Assembly (NCBI GenBank): GCA_002440825.1
Contig: DJVH01000015.1
Coordinates: 124,001-188,000 of the forward strand
DNA: 64,000 nucleotides
Direction: 5' to 3'
Source of the DNA: Bacteriovoracaceae bacterium UBA6261
GTDB taxonomy: Bacteria; Bdellovibrionota; Bacteriovoracia; Bacteriovoracales; Bacteriovoracaceae
Below the pieces are notes generated by a model. The model saw only the letters and a list, made by a program, of their open reading frames with translations. It was not told where the DNA came from and made no database searches. Below, piece by piece: positions 62,501 to 64,000 of this stretch; the stretch's first letter is position 1; every line of letters begins with the position of its first letter. A program made the position numbers and the translations under genes.

Positions 62501-62640
62501 GTGCACTCAACAGTTTTATCAATCCCGCCAATAACTCCGTTCAACGATTGCTTATGGATGGAAGCAAGCTCCATATGGGGGGACAATTCTCATCGTCAAA
62601 TGGCAGTGCCTATTATTCGAGAACCAGTCTTTGTCCATGA
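59476..62640 (+). CDS. secreted delta-60-repeat beta-propeller protein
   Basis: A 1054-residue protein; ATG 59476 with AGGAA nine bases upstream, overlapping the fibre stop by 26 bases. A signal peptide (ending PLSAHA) is followed by 21 repeats of about 48 residues with the signature LYxGGxFTxxGGxxRxxLAAxD..TG, i.e. delta-60/DUF5122-type propeller blades (about two or three propellers). Only two cysteines remain: Cys39 just after the signal and Cys1053, the second-last residue. Translated with the fibre gene and the next receiver gene. Function: likely a surface scaffold or binding protein. Confidence 0.88.
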   Translation: MFHGYRVSKFLNFLFYFLLAIPLSAHAFRANIGFWQNSCSISFTPTYNLNSTVSSIVKVGTDTYVGGNFTTVNGVARERIAAFDSNGALLNFNLRANAIVRDMEVSGNTLYIAGDFTKLGDFTFSSGNHFDNEVMNTTFPLVNGNIRASISDGAGGWYIGGTFSTVGSFTRNRLARINADGSVHPFNPDVNGEVDSLKLDGGTLYAGGYFSTVGGITRKKFAAIDTVTGLATTLDKKFNNPVLTMQQSGNILYVGGSFTSVEENYTIGGAAQLSTAGVYNPFFPNVTGTVYAIIPDGANGWYIGGQFSAVDGVARNNVARINADGSLHAFNPNVNNIVYTLQLDGSLLYMSGSFTLVNSIARNRLAAVDVTTGLPTSFAPNLNSTGYSILVDATTIYIGGAFTTADAQPRLGVASYDKTTGVLNSFNPGSGTGYVRTLLLSGSTLYLGGSFTSMGGQARMNLAAVDTTTGLATSFNVSVVATGGVLYSMVLDGTTLYLGGFFNQVGGVGRQSVAAVDITNNAVLPFNPSLSDSTGNNNAFSIRLVGTSLYIGGDFGRVGSEIRNGFAMVDTVTGVVSSFDPPQNGSVKVIAYDGTNLAIGGTFTVVGGVSKNRLAAIDLTTGEFTSFDGAATGTISALASDGTNLYVGGAFNRIGGGTIAKLASFNLSTGVLTAFNPNANSSVQALVIDGTTLYAGGFFSFIGGAGRNRLAAINTTNGIVAAVTPGADNTVYSLAKSGTTLYIGGDFSSIGGQPRERLAAFDISTGLIKSFDPGANGGVVYTLSTSGTTLYAGGAFLSMGGFNRPRIAAIDLTTGLPTSFNAAASGTVYDILLNGSELYAIGSFASIGGSPRNNAGAVDLTTGLATSFNPNLNTTGYRMLKNNTTLYLGGNFTTVNGATSRPYFAEVDIATGAATPFNPVIAGTTVYTMLLSGTTLYLGGTFTSIGGQARINAGAVDTSTGLPTTFDPNANASVNDMILVDNNIYLGGNFSTIGGISRSRFGAVDATTGALNSFINPANNSVQRLLMDGSKLHMGGQFSSSNGSAYYSRTSLCP

Positions 62641-62993
62641 GAAAAATGAAAATACTCATCGTCGACGACGAACGCGACATCCTGGAAATTCTGGGCGAAG
62701 AGTTTAAATACTACGGTCATGAAATTGAGGTGGCCGTGAGTGGAAATGAGGCGATTGAAAAATTAAAATTAAGTCAATTCGATGTGATCGTCTCAGATTA
62801 TAGAATGCCGGATGGAAACGGCATGACTCTTTTGAATTTTGTAAATTCATTAGTTGTTAAACCACTTTTTTTCTTCATGACAGCTCAAGCTGAAGCTACT
62901 GAAAATGATTGCCTTAATCATGGAGCGACTTCTTTTTTTCGCAAACCATTTGAAATGGACGCATTAATAAAAAAAATCCATGAACTAAAATGA
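62637..62993 (+). CDS. REC-only response regulator in the surface-protein operon
   Basis: A 118-residue receiver: Asp10/Asp11, phospho-acceptor Asp54 (VIVSDYRMPDG), Thr in FFMTAQAEA, Lys in FFRKPFE. No output domain. The ATG overlaps the propeller stop as ATGA, so its translation depends on that of the surface protein. No kinase is adjacent. It could feed information on surface-protein synthesis into a phosphorelay or bind a partner directly. Confidence 0.9.
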   Translation: MRKMKILIVDDERDILEILGEEFKYYGHEIEVAVSGNEAIEKLKLSQFDVIVSDYRMPDGNGMTLLNFVNSLVVKPLFFFMTAQAEATENDCLNHGATSFFRKPFEMDALIKKIHELK

Positions 62994-62999
62994 AAAAGA

Positions 63000-63021
63000 A
63001 AAAGGTGCCAGCAGACCTTTT
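63000..63021. terminator. weak terminator between convergent genes
   Basis: AAAAGGT (63000-63006) pairs with ACCTTTT (63015-63021), loop GCCAGCAG. It ends in four T and begins with A, so it could serve both convergent genes. The GGTGCC word matches the repeat cluster near 52.4 kb. Confidence 0.5.
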
Positions 63022-63022
63022 G

Positions 63023-64000
63023 CTAATCGTGGCCTTGCAGAAAAGTGCGCGAAAGCGCTATTCCTAAATTCGCCCCAAAAAGCAATTCACCCCAATCCGT
63101 TGATCCACCGATGGCTTCTCTAAAAGGCGGCTCTTTTTTTCCAGGATACGCAAGAGTTCTCATCCCTGAATAAGTAGCGTAATAATAGAGCGGCCCCATC
63201 TGCAATCCCGCCATCGTCATGAGGTTTGTCGAATAACCATTTCTTTCTAGAAATTTGTTCGCAAACTTCACCTGAAAAAGTCCACGCTCAGTCATTTTAG
63301 TCAAATCGAAATAGCGGTCTTCATCAGGAGCATAGGAGCCCATATCAAAATAGCGGCCCCACATTTTCATGAGCCCGAGAAAAATTCTGAAGCCTGTTCC
63401 TTGTCCGTCATCGCCACCGTTAAGTCTCGCCAGTAGATTCACTGGTCTCCATGTATAAAAAATTCTTCTGAATTGAGTTGTATCGGTTCTCGCAACGACA
63501 CCGCCGCCGCGGAGTCTCCACATGATCGAAGATACGTACATAGTGATGTATTCACGATCGCTGTCGGTTAAATTAGGATAGGGAAGAATTGCGCGCGTTT
63601 TACCAGACGCCAGAACTTTTTCTCGATCAATCTCCGCCTGTCTGCGACCTTCTTCATCCATTTTTTGCAGATAATTGTCTGCGGTTTCAATCTCTCGCTT
63701 CAACTGATTCACTTGTTGTTTCAAGTTTTGCAGTTCACTGCTGCTGATTTCAAAACATCGCTCATGTTCCAAAGCATTCATCAGTTTTGAAATGATTTCT
63801 TTATTGCGCTGAACTTTTTCCTGCAAATCCTCCATGCGGATTTTTGTAAAAAGAATACGCATTTTGATCAGCGTTTCTTTCGTCACTAAATTTTCAGGTA
63901 GATTCATAAAACGAAGCGGCCAGGCGATTGTCTGAATCAAACCGGGCAAATGACTGATGCGATTTAGTTTCACTTCTCCCGCAGGAATTTCATCAACGTA
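63023..64000 (-). CDS. hypothetical protein, 5' end beyond the window (partial)
   Basis: The frame is open from the window edge to 63023. A GTG at 63973 could be a start, but the nine codons upstream are also open and coding-like, so the gene probably begins outside. The visible part has a long charged coiled-coil region (about 45-125 of the visible 325 residues) and then a compact C-terminal domain with Trp/Tyr/Gly-rich stretches (SSIMWRLRGGGVVARTDTTQ, GGDDGQGTGFRIFLG, SYAPDEDRYFDL). No family recognised. Confidence 0.65.
   Translation of the reverse strand, partial: YVDEIPAGEVKLNRISHLPGLIQTIAWPLRFMNLPENLVTKETLIKMRILFTKIRMEDLQEKVQRNKEIISKLMNALEHERCFEISSSELQNLKQQVNQLKREIETADNYLQKMDEEGRRQAEIDREKVLASGKTRAILPYPNLTDSDREYITMYVSSIMWRLRGGGVVARTDTTQFRRIFYTWRPVNLLARLNGGDDGQGTGFRIFLGLMKMWGRYFDMGSYAPDEDRYFDLTKMTERGLFQVKFANKFLERNGYSTNLMTMAGLQMGPLYYYATYSGMRTLAYPGKKEPPFREAIGGSTDWGELLFGANLGIALSRTFLQGHD

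Overview
The window reads as chromosomal DNA of a moderately AT-rich Gram-negative bacterium, most likely a member of the Bdellovibrionota (Bacteriovorax/Peredibacter-like predators). This rests on a TIGR02147/DUF4423-type regulator, a giant secreted fibre-like protein with 'GIGT.TPG..L.V.G' repeats ending in a ...SWISGF tail, a delta-60-repeat propeller protein, many lipoproteins and secreted hydrolases, and dense two-component signalling. I see no rRNA, tRNA, CRISPR array, insertion sequence or phage structural module. Genes are tightly packed and no gene-free gap exceeds 300 bases.

Layout. 0-6 kb: a persulfide dioxygenase-like enzyme faces an ArsR-TolC-RND-DUF2892 operon with a clear promoter and operator. 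6-15 kb: an MscS channel, an SGNH-like membrane protein, a secreted R-S-E ADP-ribosyltransferase, a frameshifted chemoreceptor coupled to cheR, a CAP-domain lipoprotein, an agmatinase-family enzyme and a SIMPL protein. 15-25 kb: an OmpR-type two-component system with a triple 11-bp direct repeat upstream, an LtaS-like phosphatidylglycerol-type sulfatase fold protein, an alpha/beta hydrolase, gamma-glutamyltransferase and two uncharacterised proteins. 24.5-29 kb (minus strand): an operon of beta-barrel porin, periplasmic binding protein, GAF histidine kinase, single-domain response regulator and a small membrane protein. 29-40 kb: a stress/iron region (Dps, an RsbRD-DUF4118 kinase, two ferritin-like proteins, a CBS pair, a baeRF-type release-factor paralogue) interrupted by a PQQ-like propeller and a PEP-synthase/rifampin-phosphotransferase-like enzyme. 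40-52 kb: mostly minus-strand envelope and secreted proteins, including a PD-(D/E)XK-like secreted nuclease coupled to a trypsin-like lipoprotein, a YceI-pirin-LysR-pirin-tocopherol-cyclase-like series, and c-type haem proteins. 52-63 kb: the surface locus. A TIGR02147-type regulator and a chitobiase-like-domain protein diverge from a fibre / 21-blade-repeat propeller / REC-only response regulator operon; a 30-bp near-perfect palindrome sits between the two arms.

How the parts may work together (inference). The left end probably detoxifies and exports a sulfur species or metal. The middle senses envelope, nutrient and oxidative state. The right end looks like a regulated cell-surface recognition or attachment system in which a response regulator is translationally coupled to its surface proteins. 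Several secreted enzymes (ADP-ribosyltransferase, nuclease, protease, CAP protein) would fit a predatory or antagonistic lifestyle, but nothing in the sequence proves it.
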